From the NCBI GenBank assembly GCA_046545675.1, contig JBKGZI010000006.1, positions 1-44,133 on the forward strand: 44,133 nt of DNA, given 5' to 3'. The DNA is from CAYLTX01 sp046545675. GTDB lineage: Bacteria; Myxococcota_A; Bradymonadia; Bradymonadales; Bradymonadaceae. Each line of letters begins with the position of its first letter. Position 1 is the stretch's first letter. Shown here piece after piece: positions 7,408 to 14,448 of the stretch. A program made the translations under genes and the position numbers. The notes below the pieces were generated by a model. That model ran no database searches. It was not told the DNA's origin and worked only from the letters and a program-made list of their open reading frames with translations.

Positions 7408-9174
7408 TTAGTGCCCCTCGGTTTCGTGGATGCGTCCGGTCGAGAAAATGCCCGTAGGCGTCTTCAAATCCTCGATGGTCTTGACCAACTCGAGGGTTTC
7501 GTCGTCGTAGGCGCGCACCACCCCTTCCTTCCAATCGCTGACGAAGACATAGTCACCGTCGGCGTCGGGCTCCGGGTGTAGGGTGAGCGTGCCGTCCATG
7601 ATGCGCTTGACGACTTTGAACGGAGGGGCCTTCTCGTGGACGGTGATCTCGTTGGTCTTGGGCTCGTAGGTGGAGTCGAACCAGACGTACTTCATATCCG
7701 GATTGGTGCGCACGAAGAGGCCGGGGGCTGACGCAGAGACCTCGCCGGCGATCTCGAAGGGGGGCTCTTCGGTCCAGATGACCTGTTTACTGTCGCCGAT
7801 ATGCGGGGTCGCCGCGTAGCGCTTGCCGTCGGCCTCCCAGGTCGCTCCCGGGCCAGGATGGGGTTGCTCGCCGGTCTCGAGCGTCTCGACGACCTCCATC
7901 TTCTCGACGTCGATGACGGCCATATAATCGGAGTTCTGGGCGGCCAAGAATAGGTATTTGTTGTCGTGGCTCATGAAGCCGTCGTGCAGGATCTTGCCGA
8001 CGTCGAGGACCTTCTCGACCGGGAAGTCCGGCTTGCTGAAGTCGATCCGCCAGACCTGGCCGGCCTCTTTGAGCGCCATCAGGAAGTAGGGGCCGACCTT
8101 CTCGGGGGAGACATCGTTGACCGTGCAGATGCGCGAGTCGACCTTGCCGCCGTCGATACTCTGGACCCCTTTGGTTTCATAGATCTTGAGAGGCTCGAGG
8201 GTGTCGGCGTCGACGATGACCGCCTGAGTGGGGATGTACATGCCCAGGAGCAAATATTTGCCGTCGTCGCTGATCGCGATGCCGCGAGCGTCCATCCCCA
8301 GCCGGATTTTCCGGGTGGGCTCGAACTGATACAGGTCGTATTTATACAACCAGCCGTCCCGGCCGAGGTTATACGCAAAGCGGCCGTCGGGATGGAATGT
8401 ATAGCCGTGAGCGCGCGCGCCGGCCTCCATATGAGCGACGACGTCGAGCGAGTCTCCGTCGATGACGCCCACCCGGAAGTGCTCGCGCTCGGTAACCAGG
8501 AGCAGATCGTCGACGCGCGCATCATGGGTCGGCTCATCGGGCAGCTCAGCCTCGGGGATGAGAACCTCGAGGCTCTCTTCCATCTGCTCTTTGGTCCAAG
8601 AGAAGTCCTCGGGCGCCTCGTTGTTGTACATATAGTGGGCGATAGATCTGATTTCATCGCTGTTCAGCGGCTTGCCCAGGGGGTTCTCCGAGGTGCCCCA
8701 GGCGGGCATCGAGGTGCCGCTTCGTCCGTACTTGATGGTGGCGACGAGTCCCTTTTCGTTCAGCGGCGGAAGGTCCTCGTCCTCGTGGCCTTCACGAAGC
8801 CGCTTCATGGTAAGATTGGGGCCGGTGGCGCCCAGGCGCTTGGGGTTGTGGCAGCCGCCGCACTCGGAGCTGACGAACTCCTCGATATCTCGCCCGTTGA
8901 TCTCGTCGAGGATTTCCTCGACCTCCTGTTCGTCCTCGTCGGCGCTGGCGGTCTCAGTGGATTCGGACTCGGATTCGGACTCGGAGGAAGGCTCGGGCTG
9001 TTCTTTCTGCTTTTCACAACCGGCGCCAAATGACACGCATAGAGCCACGGCGGCGAGCAGTGAGATTGTGGCCCGTGAGAATGGGACCCGTGAGAATAAG
9101 AATGGGAGACGGTGGTTCGTCGCGGCGGATCGATTGACCCGCAGCGGCCGGCTCGGGGCTTTACTCCACTTCAT
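7408..9174 (-). CDS. nirS: Cytochrome cd1 nitrite reductase (NirS), predicted lipoprotein
   Basis: This enzyme reduces nitrite to nitric oxide in the periplasm. The 588-residue protein has a membrane segment ending in SFGAGC (lipid Cys at about 53), a Ser/Glu-rich linker (about 60-90), a cytochrome c domain with CGGCH (C105, C108, H109) and a Met in GTSMPAWGTS (about 156), then the eight-bladed d1 propeller. H256 aligns with the proximal d1 ligand. H397 (ILHDGF) and H458 (TPHIGDS) align with the two active-site histidines of NirS. ATG 9174 is chosen because GGAGG sits 6 bases upstream; two earlier in-frame ATGs are closer to or inside that site. NirN, the dihydro-heme d1 dehydrogenase, has the same layout and is the main alternative. 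First position in the operon and the absence of another cd1 gene favour NirS. Confidence 0.83.
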   Translation of the reverse strand: MKWSKAPSRPLRVNRSAATNHRLPFLFSRVPFSRATISLLAAVALCVSFGAGCEKQKEQPEPSSESESESESTETASADEDEQEVEEILDEINGRDIEEFVSSECGGCHNPKRLGATGPNLTMKRLREGHEDEDLPPLNEKGLVATIKYGRSGTSMPAWGTSENPLGKPLNSDEIRSIAHYMYNNEAPEDFSWTKEQMEESLEVLIPEAELPDEPTHDARVDDLLLVTEREHFRVGVIDGDSLDVVAHMEAGARAHGYTFHPDGRFAYNLGRDGWLYKYDLYQFEPTRKIRLGMDARGIAISDDGKYLLLGMYIPTQAVIVDADTLEPLKIYETKGVQSIDGGKVDSRICTVNDVSPEKVGPYFLMALKEAGQVWRIDFSKPDFPVEKVLDVGKILHDGFMSHDNKYLFLAAQNSDYMAVIDVEKMEVVETLETGEQPHPGPGATWEADGKRYAATPHIGDSKQVIWTEEPPFEIAGEVSASAPGLFVRTNPDMKYVWFDSTYEPKTNEITVHEKAPPFKVVKRIMDGTLTLHPEPDADGDYVFVSDWKEGVVRAYDDETLELVKTIEDLKTPTGIFSTGRIHETEGH

Positions 9175-9251
9175 GTGCATCCTCCAATACAAGCTGAGTG
9201 ACGATGTGAGGCCGCATCATCGACAAAGCGACAGCCTCACGGGCTTTGGCG

Positions 9252-9271
9252 ATTTAAACTCTAGCTTGTCG
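9252..9271 (-). promoter_or_regulatory. Weak candidate operator or promoter element upstream of nirS
   Basis: About 80-100 bases before the nirS start, the stretch ATTTAAACTCTAGCTTGTCG shares TTAAACTCT with the reverse complement of the 14267-14290 operator region. A TAGAGT/TTTAAA -10-like element overlaps it on the nirS strand. No FNR/Dnr palindrome (TTGAT-N4-ATCAA) was found in 9175-9391. The match is partial and could be chance. Confidence 0.25.
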
Positions 9272-9391
9272 GGAGCCCCTCAAGAATGTGGCGAATTGTC
9301 GCACCCTTCGATTCGGTGGCCTACGATGGAGACATGCGTAAGAGCCCCGATGAGACGGTCGGACGAATGGTGGAGTTGTCGGTGGGACGTC

Positions 9392-10072
9392 CTACTCGGG
9401 AGCGGCTGCGGACCCGGCGGCGGCGATCTCGCCGAGCTCGGGCGCAGTGAGCTCGAAGCCGTGGTCTCGGCTGAGCCCATCGAGCCAGGCGGCGACGTCT
9501 CCGCCGGCGTCGAGCACGCCGATGATCTCCGCAGCCGCCTGACGTTGGAGCTGCTGGCGCTGCTCCGAGTCGGCACGTCCCTCCAGGGTCGCGCGCAGCT
9601 CGGCCAACATCGACGCTGCTCGGCTCCATGCGTCTGAAAGCCACGCCTCGAGCTCGGTGCGCAACTGCCGGCTCAAGGCCGGTGCACCACCGCCGGTGTC
9701 GACGGTGAGCTGGATGGGGCCTCGCTGAATGCGCGAAGGCACCGCAAAGTCCGACGGCGCCTCTGTCGCGCTATTTGTCAGGGCTCCGCAGCCGGCGGCG
9801 TCCCGTACGATTTGCTCATTGAGCGCCACGTCGTCGGTGGCCGCAAAGACCAAGTAGCTCGATTGACAGTCGCCCGGTCGATAGCGCCGTCGGTGCCAGA
9901 CTAACTTTCCGGCCTCGGCCCAGCCTGCTACGGTTTTAGTCGCCGAAGGGCTGATCACGATCACCTCGGCGCCCTCCTCGAGCAGACGCTCGATCCGGCG
10001 AGTGGCCACCGCGCCTGCGCCGACGACGAGTACGCGACGATCGCTGAGTTCGAGGATGATCGGGTAGCCCAT
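9392..10072 (-). CDS. Precorrin-2 dehydrogenase (CysG N-terminal / Met8-like)
   Basis: This protein oxidises precorrin-2 to sirohydrochlorin with NAD; some family members also insert iron. It has 226 residues. The N-terminal VLVVGAGAVATRRIERLLEEGA is a Rossmann dinucleotide site with the GxGxVAxRR pattern of this family. SATEAPSDFAVPSRIQRGPI and the following TVDTGGGAPALSRQLR are further family hallmarks. It links the NirE product to the ferrochelatase encoded divergently at 10117. It lies upstream of nirS on the same strand but is separated by 217 bases, so it may have its own transcript. An Ala-rich tail after about residue 215 looks lineage-specific. It is not fused to a methyltransferase domain. 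Confidence 0.88.
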   Translation of the reverse strand: MGYPIILELSDRRVLVVGAGAVATRRIERLLEEGAEVIVISPSATKTVAGWAEAGKLVWHRRRYRPGDCQSSYLVFAATDDVALNEQIVRDAAGCGALTNSATEAPSDFAVPSRIQRGPIQLTVDTGGGAPALSRQLRTELEAWLSDAWSRAASMLAELRATLEGRADSEQRQQLQRQAAAEIIGVLDAGGDVAAWLDGLSRDHGFELTAPELGEIAAAGSAAAPE

Positions 10073-10116
10073 GTGCGTTGTCTCCGTGTGTTCAACTCCA
10101 ACCAGCGTCCGACATC

Positions 10117-10902
10117 TTGATCGACCCGCACCACAAACCCACGCTCCTCATCATCGCACATGGCTCGGCCGAGCGCCCCGAGGATAATTTGGCGCTGGCC
10201 CAGCTCGCCGAAGGTGTCGACGATGAGGACTTCGCCACCGCTAAGCTGGGCTTTTTGAAGGCCGTCCCCGAGGCGAGGTCGCAGCTCGAATTGCTGGTCG
10301 GCGAGGTGATCATCGTTCCCATGTTGATGAGCGAGGGCTTCTTTTACCACAAGGTGCTCCCGCGGCGACTCGGTCACGCTTCGCTCGAGCCCCTGGAGGT
10401 CGCCGACGACGGCCCCAGACGCGTCGTATACTCACGCGCGATCGGCACCCATCCCGACCTGGTCGATCTGGCGATGGGTCGCGTCGAGCAGGCGCGTGAG
10501 CTCTTTCCAATCCCCCGACACCCCCATCTGCTGTTGGTCGGCCATGGCTCCAGGCGCCACACCGAATCGAGCCGCGCCACCATCGCCCGCTCCGAGGCGT
10601 TGGCCGCTTCGGGTGAATTCGCCAAGGTCTCGGTGGCGTTCCTGGACGAGCCGCCCTTCCTCGACGACCAACTCGCCGCCCACGCCGACGACGACCTGCT
10701 GGTCGTGCCGGATTTCGTCGGCGAAGGCGTCCACACCCGCCGCGACATCCCCGAGGCGATCGGGTTGGGCGAGGCCGACGGCGGCTTCGCGACGACCCTG
10801 ACCCACGGCCGCCGCATCTGGTACACCCCGCCGGTCGGCCTCCATCCTGCGGTGGTCGACATCATCGTCGACCGCGCCCGCCAGGCGGCCGAGAGGCTGT
10901 GA
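10117..10902 (+). CDS. Two-domain CbiX/SirB-type sirohydrochlorin chelatase
   Basis: CbiX-family enzymes insert Fe2+ (siroheme) or Co2+ (cobalamin) into sirohydrochlorin. The protein contains two tandem chelatase units, each opening with a metal-ligand motif: IIAHGS near residue 15 and LVGHGS near 142. This is the long two-domain form. No cobalamin gene is nearby and the gene is divergent from precorrin-2 dehydrogenase, so iron insertion for siroheme and heme d1 is the likely job. The start is uncertain: the frame is open from TTG 10078, only 5 bases from the divergent ATG. I prefer TTG 10117, which places the first chelatase strand near the N-terminus as usual, though neither has a clear ribosome site. 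A last Gly/Asp-rich region (DFVGEGVHTRRDIPEAIG) is typical of these chelatases. Confidence 0.82.
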   Translation: MIDPHHKPTLLIIAHGSAERPEDNLALAQLAEGVDDEDFATAKLGFLKAVPEARSQLELLVGEVIIVPMLMSEGFFYHKVLPRRLGHASLEPLEVADDGPRRVVYSRAIGTHPDLVDLAMGRVEQARELFPIPRHPHLLLVGHGSRRHTESSRATIARSEALAASGEFAKVSVAFLDEPPFLDDQLAAHADDDLLVVPDFVGEGVHTRRDIPEAIGLGEADGGFATTLTHGRRIWYTPPVGLHPAVVDIIVDRARQAAERL

Positions 10903-10934
10903 GGCGGCACCTCCGCCCCACGATGCTCCCTTCT

Positions 10935-11639
10935 CTACGCCAGTTGTTCGCGTGCCTGAGGAAATAGGATGTTGTTCTCGCGGTGCACGTGCATGTGGGT
11001 GTCGCTGGCCAAACGCTCCAGGCGCGCGAACATATTGCGGTAGCTGGCGCATGCGCCCTCGGGCACGGTGTAGGCATCGCTCAGGTCGCGGATGCGCCTG
11101 AGCCGGCCGGCGGCGTGATCGTGCTCGTGGTCGATCTCATCGAGCAGCTCGGTGACCTCCTCGGCATCGCCGTCGGACGGCCCCTCCTCGTGGATGCGCC
11201 GGATGGCCGGGAATACCCACTCCTCCTCCTGGGCGATATGCGACAACAGCTCTCGGGCCAGCGCGCGGTAGGCGTCGGCGATCTCGTGCAGCTCGGGGTT
11301 GGAGTCGCCGTGGACCCGCTCGACCTTATCGACGAGCTGGCCCAGCGGCTCGAGCTCCTCGCGCAGATAGTCGTGGTGGTGCTCGACGATGAAGTCGATC
11401 AATTCGGCGGGGGAGTCGAATTCGCGAGTGTCGTCCGGCACGCCGCGCTCGTCGAGCTCTGCGAGTTCGACGAGGAGCTGTTCGACGTCGACGCCCTCCT
11501 CCTCGCAGGCTTCGGCGAGTGATGCGGCTCCACCGCAGCAATAGTCGATTCGATGTGCCTCGAAGAGGCGGGCACGCTCGGGATTTTCGAGCACGAGCTC
11601 GCCCAATGATGTAGTCGGATTGATGGTGGTCGATCCCAT
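10935..11639 (-). CDS. ric: RIC/YtfE (ScdA) di-iron repair protein for Fe-S clusters
   Basis: RIC proteins restore Fe-S clusters damaged by nitric oxide or oxidants, and YtfE has also been linked to NO removal. The 234-residue protein starts with the ScdA_N/DUF542 domain (1-70), including the conserved IDYCCGG with C34 and C35. A hemerythrin-like four-helix domain follows, with carboxylate and His ligands in HHHDYLREEL, HIAQEEEWVFP, DEIDHEHDHA and HMHVHRENNILFP. The length matches the family. AAAGGAG lies about 8 bases before the start. It is encoded downstream of nnrS on the same strand, 182 bases away across an inverted repeat, so it may have its own promoter. Beside an NO-producing reductase, its role in NO defence is a natural inference. 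Confidence 0.93.
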   Translation of the reverse strand: MGSTTINPTTSLGELVLENPERARLFEAHRIDYCCGGAASLAEACEEEGVDVEQLLVELAELDERGVPDDTREFDSPAELIDFIVEHHHDYLREELEPLGQLVDKVERVHGDSNPELHEIADAYRALARELLSHIAQEEEWVFPAIRRIHEEGPSDGDAEEVTELLDEIDHEHDHAAGRLRRIRDLSDAYTVPEGACASYRNMFARLERLASDTHMHVHRENNILFPQAREQLA

Positions 11640-11772
11640 GATGAGACTCCTTTAGGTCGAACGCTTTGATTAGAGAAACCTGGCCCGGTCTCGGTTATGT
11701 CGAGTGCGATATTGGTTGTCTTTTGCTTTTCGTGTCGTTTGCGTCATAGCGACAATGGACGTCAATCGGCTC

Positions 11773-11823
11773 GAGGCTTGGGACTTGGGGCTCGAGGTTG
11801 CCTGTCCCCAAGGCCCAAGCCTC
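11773..11823. repeat. 18-bp imperfect inverted repeat, likely terminator hairpin of nnrS
   Basis: GAGGCTTGGGACTTGGGG (11773-11790) pairs with CCCCAAGGCCCAAGCCTC (11806-11823) with one mismatch and a 15-base loop. The right arm overlaps the nnrS stop codon. Each arm also contains a short internal direct repeat (CTTGGG). There is no U-tract on the nnrS strand. It may be a stem that ends or stabilises the nnrS message, or a small dispersed palindromic repeat. Confidence 0.55.
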
Positions 11824-12970
11824 AAGCCCCCTTAGGTCTGGAACTTCGGCGCACGCTCGAGGCGAGCACCAGGATAAAGAGCGCGATGGCCACGGCGTTG
11901 CCGAGGCCTCCGGCGCGGCGAAGCCCGTCGAATGCGCCTAGATTGCCGGCCATGCCTAGATCACCGGCCACACGCAGCGCCGTCGCCAGGTGCAGCACGA
12001 CAAGCGGCACGTAGAACCTCACCCCGTGGTTGACTCTCACGCCGCTGAGCGCCGGCAGGATGACCTGGGCGTGGGCGAAGACCATCGAGAAGACGAACCC
12101 CACGAAGATGGCGTGCCAGATGGCGTCGTAGATCAGCCCGGCGCGCACGCCGCCGTATACGACGGCCAGCAGACCGGCGACGGCCAGCCAGAAGTAGCCG
12201 GCGAAGAGCGCGATGGCCATGAACCGAGGCGCGCCGGCCATCCGAATCGTCGAGCGGCCCACGTCGTTTTTGGCCAGCCAGGCCGCCAGCACCAAGAATC
12301 CTGCGCCGACGATTCGAACGCCGATATCAAAGGCAAAGAGCGACCCGGCGAGGCCCGCGGCCGCGATGCCAAAACCGGCCCAAAACGGCCAGCGGGAGCG
12401 GGTGGCCGCGCGAAAGCGCGACAACTCCAGCCGCTCGCCGGCGATGGTGAGCACCAAAAAGCCCGCCCACCAGGGGACGACCTCGGAGATCGGAAATCCG
12501 AGCGCCCAGCATAGATTTCCCACCGCCCAGGCCACCGCCCCCAGCGCCATCGCCAGAGTGAAAGGCTCGTAGCGGCGCGACAGCAGATGGGCGAATACGC
12601 CCACCAACGCGAAGCCCGCCGCGGCAAAGAGAATCGACCCGACCCGCATATCGGAGAGCGCCACCAGCGAAAGGCCGCCGAGTACGGCAGCCACCGGCGG
12701 CAGGTAGCTCCACGCGCTGCGCACGGCCACCGCTCGCTCCATGGAGATGACCGCGCCGAAAAACGCGCTGACCATCAGCGGGCCGTGGTGGTGGATGAGC
12801 ACCGACGGGGTCGCGCCCAAAGACACGCCCATGCGCGACAGCCCGCCGAAGACGGCTGCAGCCATCATGAAGGCGGCGCCGACCAGGGTCATGACCGCGA
12901 CCACACGCAGAACTGGCGTGACCTTGCTCAGTGGCTTGTGGCTGGCGGGCTTGTGGGCTCTGTTGCTCAT
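11822..12970 (-). CDS. nnrS: NnrS family membrane protein (NO tolerance)
   Basis: NnrS is a multi-pass heme-containing membrane protein found in denitrification clusters; it protects cells under nitrosative stress. The 382-residue protein has about ten to twelve hydrophobic segments. Conserved histidine-bearing parts include HHHGPLMVSAFFGAVISMERAV (about 60-80), LTIAGERLELSRFRAA, and the C-terminal IWHAIFVGFVFSMVFAHAQVILPAL followed by VLHLATALR. These fit the family pattern of His residues inside membrane helices, probable heme or copper ligands. It starts 30 bases after the MIP18-like gene, so the two are probably cotranscribed. The exact biochemical activity of NnrS is not established. Confidence 0.85.
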   Translation of the reverse strand: MSNRAHKPASHKPLSKVTPVLRVVAVMTLVGAAFMMAAAVFGGLSRMGVSLGATPSVLIHHHGPLMVSAFFGAVISMERAVAVRSAWSYLPPVAAVLGGLSLVALSDMRVGSILFAAAGFALVGVFAHLLSRRYEPFTLAMALGAVAWAVGNLCWALGFPISEVVPWWAGFLVLTIAGERLELSRFRAATRSRWPFWAGFGIAAAGLAGSLFAFDIGVRIVGAGFLVLAAWLAKNDVGRSTIRMAGAPRFMAIALFAGYFWLAVAGLLAVVYGGVRAGLIYDAIWHAIFVGFVFSMVFAHAQVILPALSGVRVNHGVRFYVPLVVLHLATALRVAGDLGMAGNLGAFDGLRRAGGLGNAVAIALFILVLASSVRRSSRPKGA

Positions 12971-13000
12971 GGGCCACTCGTTACGTCTGGGCCAATCGAA

Positions 13001-13429
13001 TTAGCCGCCCAATTGTGTGCGGGCGCGCTCGGAGATCATCTCCGGAGACCACGGCGGCTCGAAGATCACCGCCACACAAACTTGTTCGACTCCGGCGACG
13101 CGCTCCAATAAGGCGTCTCGCACATCCTCTTCGATCACCGCCGACAGCGGGCAGGCCGGCGTGGTCATCGTCAGCACCACGTCGACGCACTTGCCGCGGC
13201 GCTCGACGGCGTAGACCAGCCCCAGGTCGACGATATTGATGCCGATCTCGGGGTCAATGACCTCGCGCAGCGCCTCGAGAAGCGCGCGGTTCTCGTCGGT
13301 TTCGGTGACCGGGACGTCGTCGGGGCCAATGGCGTCGGTGTCGATGGCGACCCCGGCCGGTGCGCCGTCGGCGCCGGTGTCCTCGGCGGCGTCATCTCGC
13401 GATGCGCCGAGTAGCTTGAATAGGTCCAT
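13001..13429 (-). CDS. MIP18/SufT-like (DUF59) iron-sulfur assembly factor
   Basis: DUF59 proteins help mature or repair Fe-S clusters (SufT, PaaD and MIP18 belong here). The protein is 142 residues from the ATG at 13429, which has GGAG about 10 bases upstream. After an acidic N-terminal extension (about 1-45), the domain shows DPEIGINIVDLGLVY and TTPACPLS, the motif with the conserved reactive Cys. There is no PaaABCE context, so a general Fe-S role is preferred. It is first in the sufT-nnrS transcript and lies behind a predicted promoter whose -35 box is covered by a palindrome. Placement between an Fe-S type regulator and NO-repair genes suggests that it helps rebuild clusters hit by NO. 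Confidence 0.85.
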   Translation of the reverse strand: MDLFKLLGASRDDAAEDTGADGAPAGVAIDTDAIGPDDVPVTETDENRALLEALREVIDPEIGINIVDLGLVYAVERRGKCVDVVLTMTTPACPLSAVIEEDVRDALLERVAGVEQVCVAVIFEPPWSPEMISERARTQLGG

Positions 13430-13467
13430 GGTCGAGGTTCTCCGAGCAGGTGGATGCGGCCCGCGCA

Positions 13468-13495
13468 ACGTTACGCACGCACGAAAACTCGTCAA
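13468..13495 (-). promoter_or_regulatory. Predicted sigma70-type promoter for sufT-nnrS
   Basis: On the minus strand TTGACG (13495-13490), a 16-base spacer and TAACGT (13473-13468) form a plausible -35/-10 pair. They lie about 40 bases upstream of the MIP18-like start. The -35 hexamer is inside the palindrome at 13489-13502, so a bound repressor would block polymerase. Confidence 0.5.
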
Positions 13496-13502
13496 GTGAC
13501 GA
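13489..13502. promoter_or_regulatory. Perfect palindromic operator TCGTCA-AG-TGACGA
   Basis: Six-base arms flank a 2-base centre. The site overlaps the -35 of the sufT-nnrS promoter. The flanking AACTCGTCA (13486-13494) recurs exactly at 14267-14275 in front of the regulator and cco genes. The adjacent HTH regulator is the obvious candidate to bind here, by inference. Confidence 0.55.
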
Positions 13503-13510
13503 TTTATATA

Positions 13511-14191
13511 TCATTCGTCGGCAGTACCCGAGGCGTCGTCGTGCCCCTGGAGGTGAAATTCATAGACGCAAGCGGGGTGGCCGTCGGGCATATACTCCAC
13601 GCGGGTCAAGTCGCGTTGCAGCGCTTGCTCGAGGAATTGCGCCTCCAAGCGGCAGGGAAGCCGGGTGGCCCGCACGGCCTCCGAAAAGGGGCAATTGCAC
13701 TCCCGGATCGTCACCTGGTCGTCGTCGACGCCGATCTCGGGGACAAAGCCCTCGTCGGCCAAAAACGCCTCGACGACCGCCAGGCGCTCCTCGACGCTGG
13801 TCGCCTCGGCGGCCTCGAGACGGCCGACCAGCTCGTCTTTGCGTTCTCGCCACATCTGGCGGAAAAAGTCGTCGACCAGCCCCGGATAACCCTGCTGGAC
13901 CAGAAATTCGAGCACTTTGCGGAATTGCCGGGCGTCCTGGGAGGGAAAGAGCTGCCTGCCGGCCGCGGTCAGCCGGTACCGCAGCGTCGGCCGGCCCGGG
14001 CCGTCGGGCACGCTGTGGCTCTCGAGCAGCCCCTTGTCCTGGAGGCGGTCGAAGTGCTGGCGAATGGTCGTCTCGGCCAGCTCCAGCCCCTCGATCGTTT
14101 CGTCGACGGTGACCGTCCCACGGCGCTTGATGAACTGCACAATGCGCATGCGGGAGGCGGAGAGCAGGTTCAATAGGTCATCGGTGGCCAA
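13511..14191 (-). CDS. SufR-like HTH transcriptional regulator with C-terminal Fe-S cysteine motif
   Basis: This is a 226-residue regulator with an N-terminal winged helix (about 5-80; LSASRMRIVQFIKRRGTVT, TTIRQHFDRLQDKGLLE, GPGRPTLRYRLT). The C-terminal half carries ECNCPFSE (C165, C167), C180 and C208. The C167-x12-C180 spacing, and a final Cys about 28 residues on, resemble the SufR cluster site (C-x12-C-x13-C-x14-C), but the third position is Asp (about 194). SufR-type proteins bind an Fe-S cluster that reacts with oxygen or NO and repress Fe-S assembly genes. The gene sits between sufT-nnrS-ric and the cco genes, with an identical 9-bp motif in front of both transcripts. I infer a Fe-S-based NO or redox switch for this locus. 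A plain ArsR/DeoR-type regulator remains possible. Confidence 0.82.
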   Translation of the reverse strand: MATDDLLNLLSASRMRIVQFIKRRGTVTVDETIEGLELAETTIRQHFDRLQDKGLLESHSVPDGPGRPTLRYRLTAAGRQLFPSQDARQFRKVLEFLVQQGYPGLVDDFFRQMWRERKDELVGRLEAAEATSVEERLAVVEAFLADEGFVPEIGVDDDQVTIRECNCPFSEAVRATRLPCRLEAQFLEQALQRDLTRVEYMPDGHPACVYEFHLQGHDDASGTADE

Positions 14192-14235
14192 GGAAACTCC
14201 TATGCTCGATTCGGTGCGGTTCTTCGAATTTGATT

Positions 14236-14264
14236 TGACAGCGGCATCGCCCGTCTCTATACGT
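14236..14264 (+). promoter_or_regulatory. Near-consensus sigma70-type promoter for DUF2249-cco genes
   Basis: TTGACA (14236-14241), a 17-base spacer and TATACG (14259-14264) point toward the DUF2249 and cytochrome oxidase genes. A start site is expected near 14271, giving a leader of about 178 bases. This is among the best promoter matches in the window. The operator-like repeat at 14267-14286 sits over the start site. Confidence 0.6.
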
Positions 14265-14266
14265 TA

Positions 14267-14286
14267 ACTCGTCACTTAGAGAGTTT
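14267..14286. promoter_or_regulatory. Operator-like repeat at the cco promoter start site
   Basis: AACTCGTCACTTAGAGAGTT has AACTC/GAGTT arms and shares AACTCGTCA exactly with 13486-13494. It lies just downstream of the -10 of the plus-strand promoter and 75 bases upstream of the regulator start on the minus strand. It could serve both autoregulation and control of the oxidase genes. Confidence 0.5.
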
Positions 14287-14404
14287 AATCCTTGGCGCCG
14301 GTTCAGGCGAGCCTTAGACCGGAGCTGTCAAGGTGCGAAGCCGCCGTGACGGGTAGATCATAACGAAGATCTGCCGTTTTAGACACCGCCGGTGCCGATG
14401 AGCG

Positions 14405-14415
14405 ACGAAAACTCG
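14405..14415. promoter_or_regulatory. Third, partial copy of the operator motif in the DUF2249 leader
   Basis: ACGAAAACTCG occurs here and at 13481-13491, an 11-base identity. The following bases CCGA diverge from TCAA. It lies in the predicted leader, about 35 bases before the DUF2249 start. It may be a weak extra site or chance. Confidence 0.3.
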
Positions 14416-14448
14416 CCGACCGGCTCACATACCTACTGGAGGTATCCT

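Noticed and set aside
9175..9391. Search for an FNR/Dnr box upstream of nirS
   Set aside because: CTTG and CAAG elements near 9264-9283 are spaced wrongly for TTGAT-N4-ATCAA.
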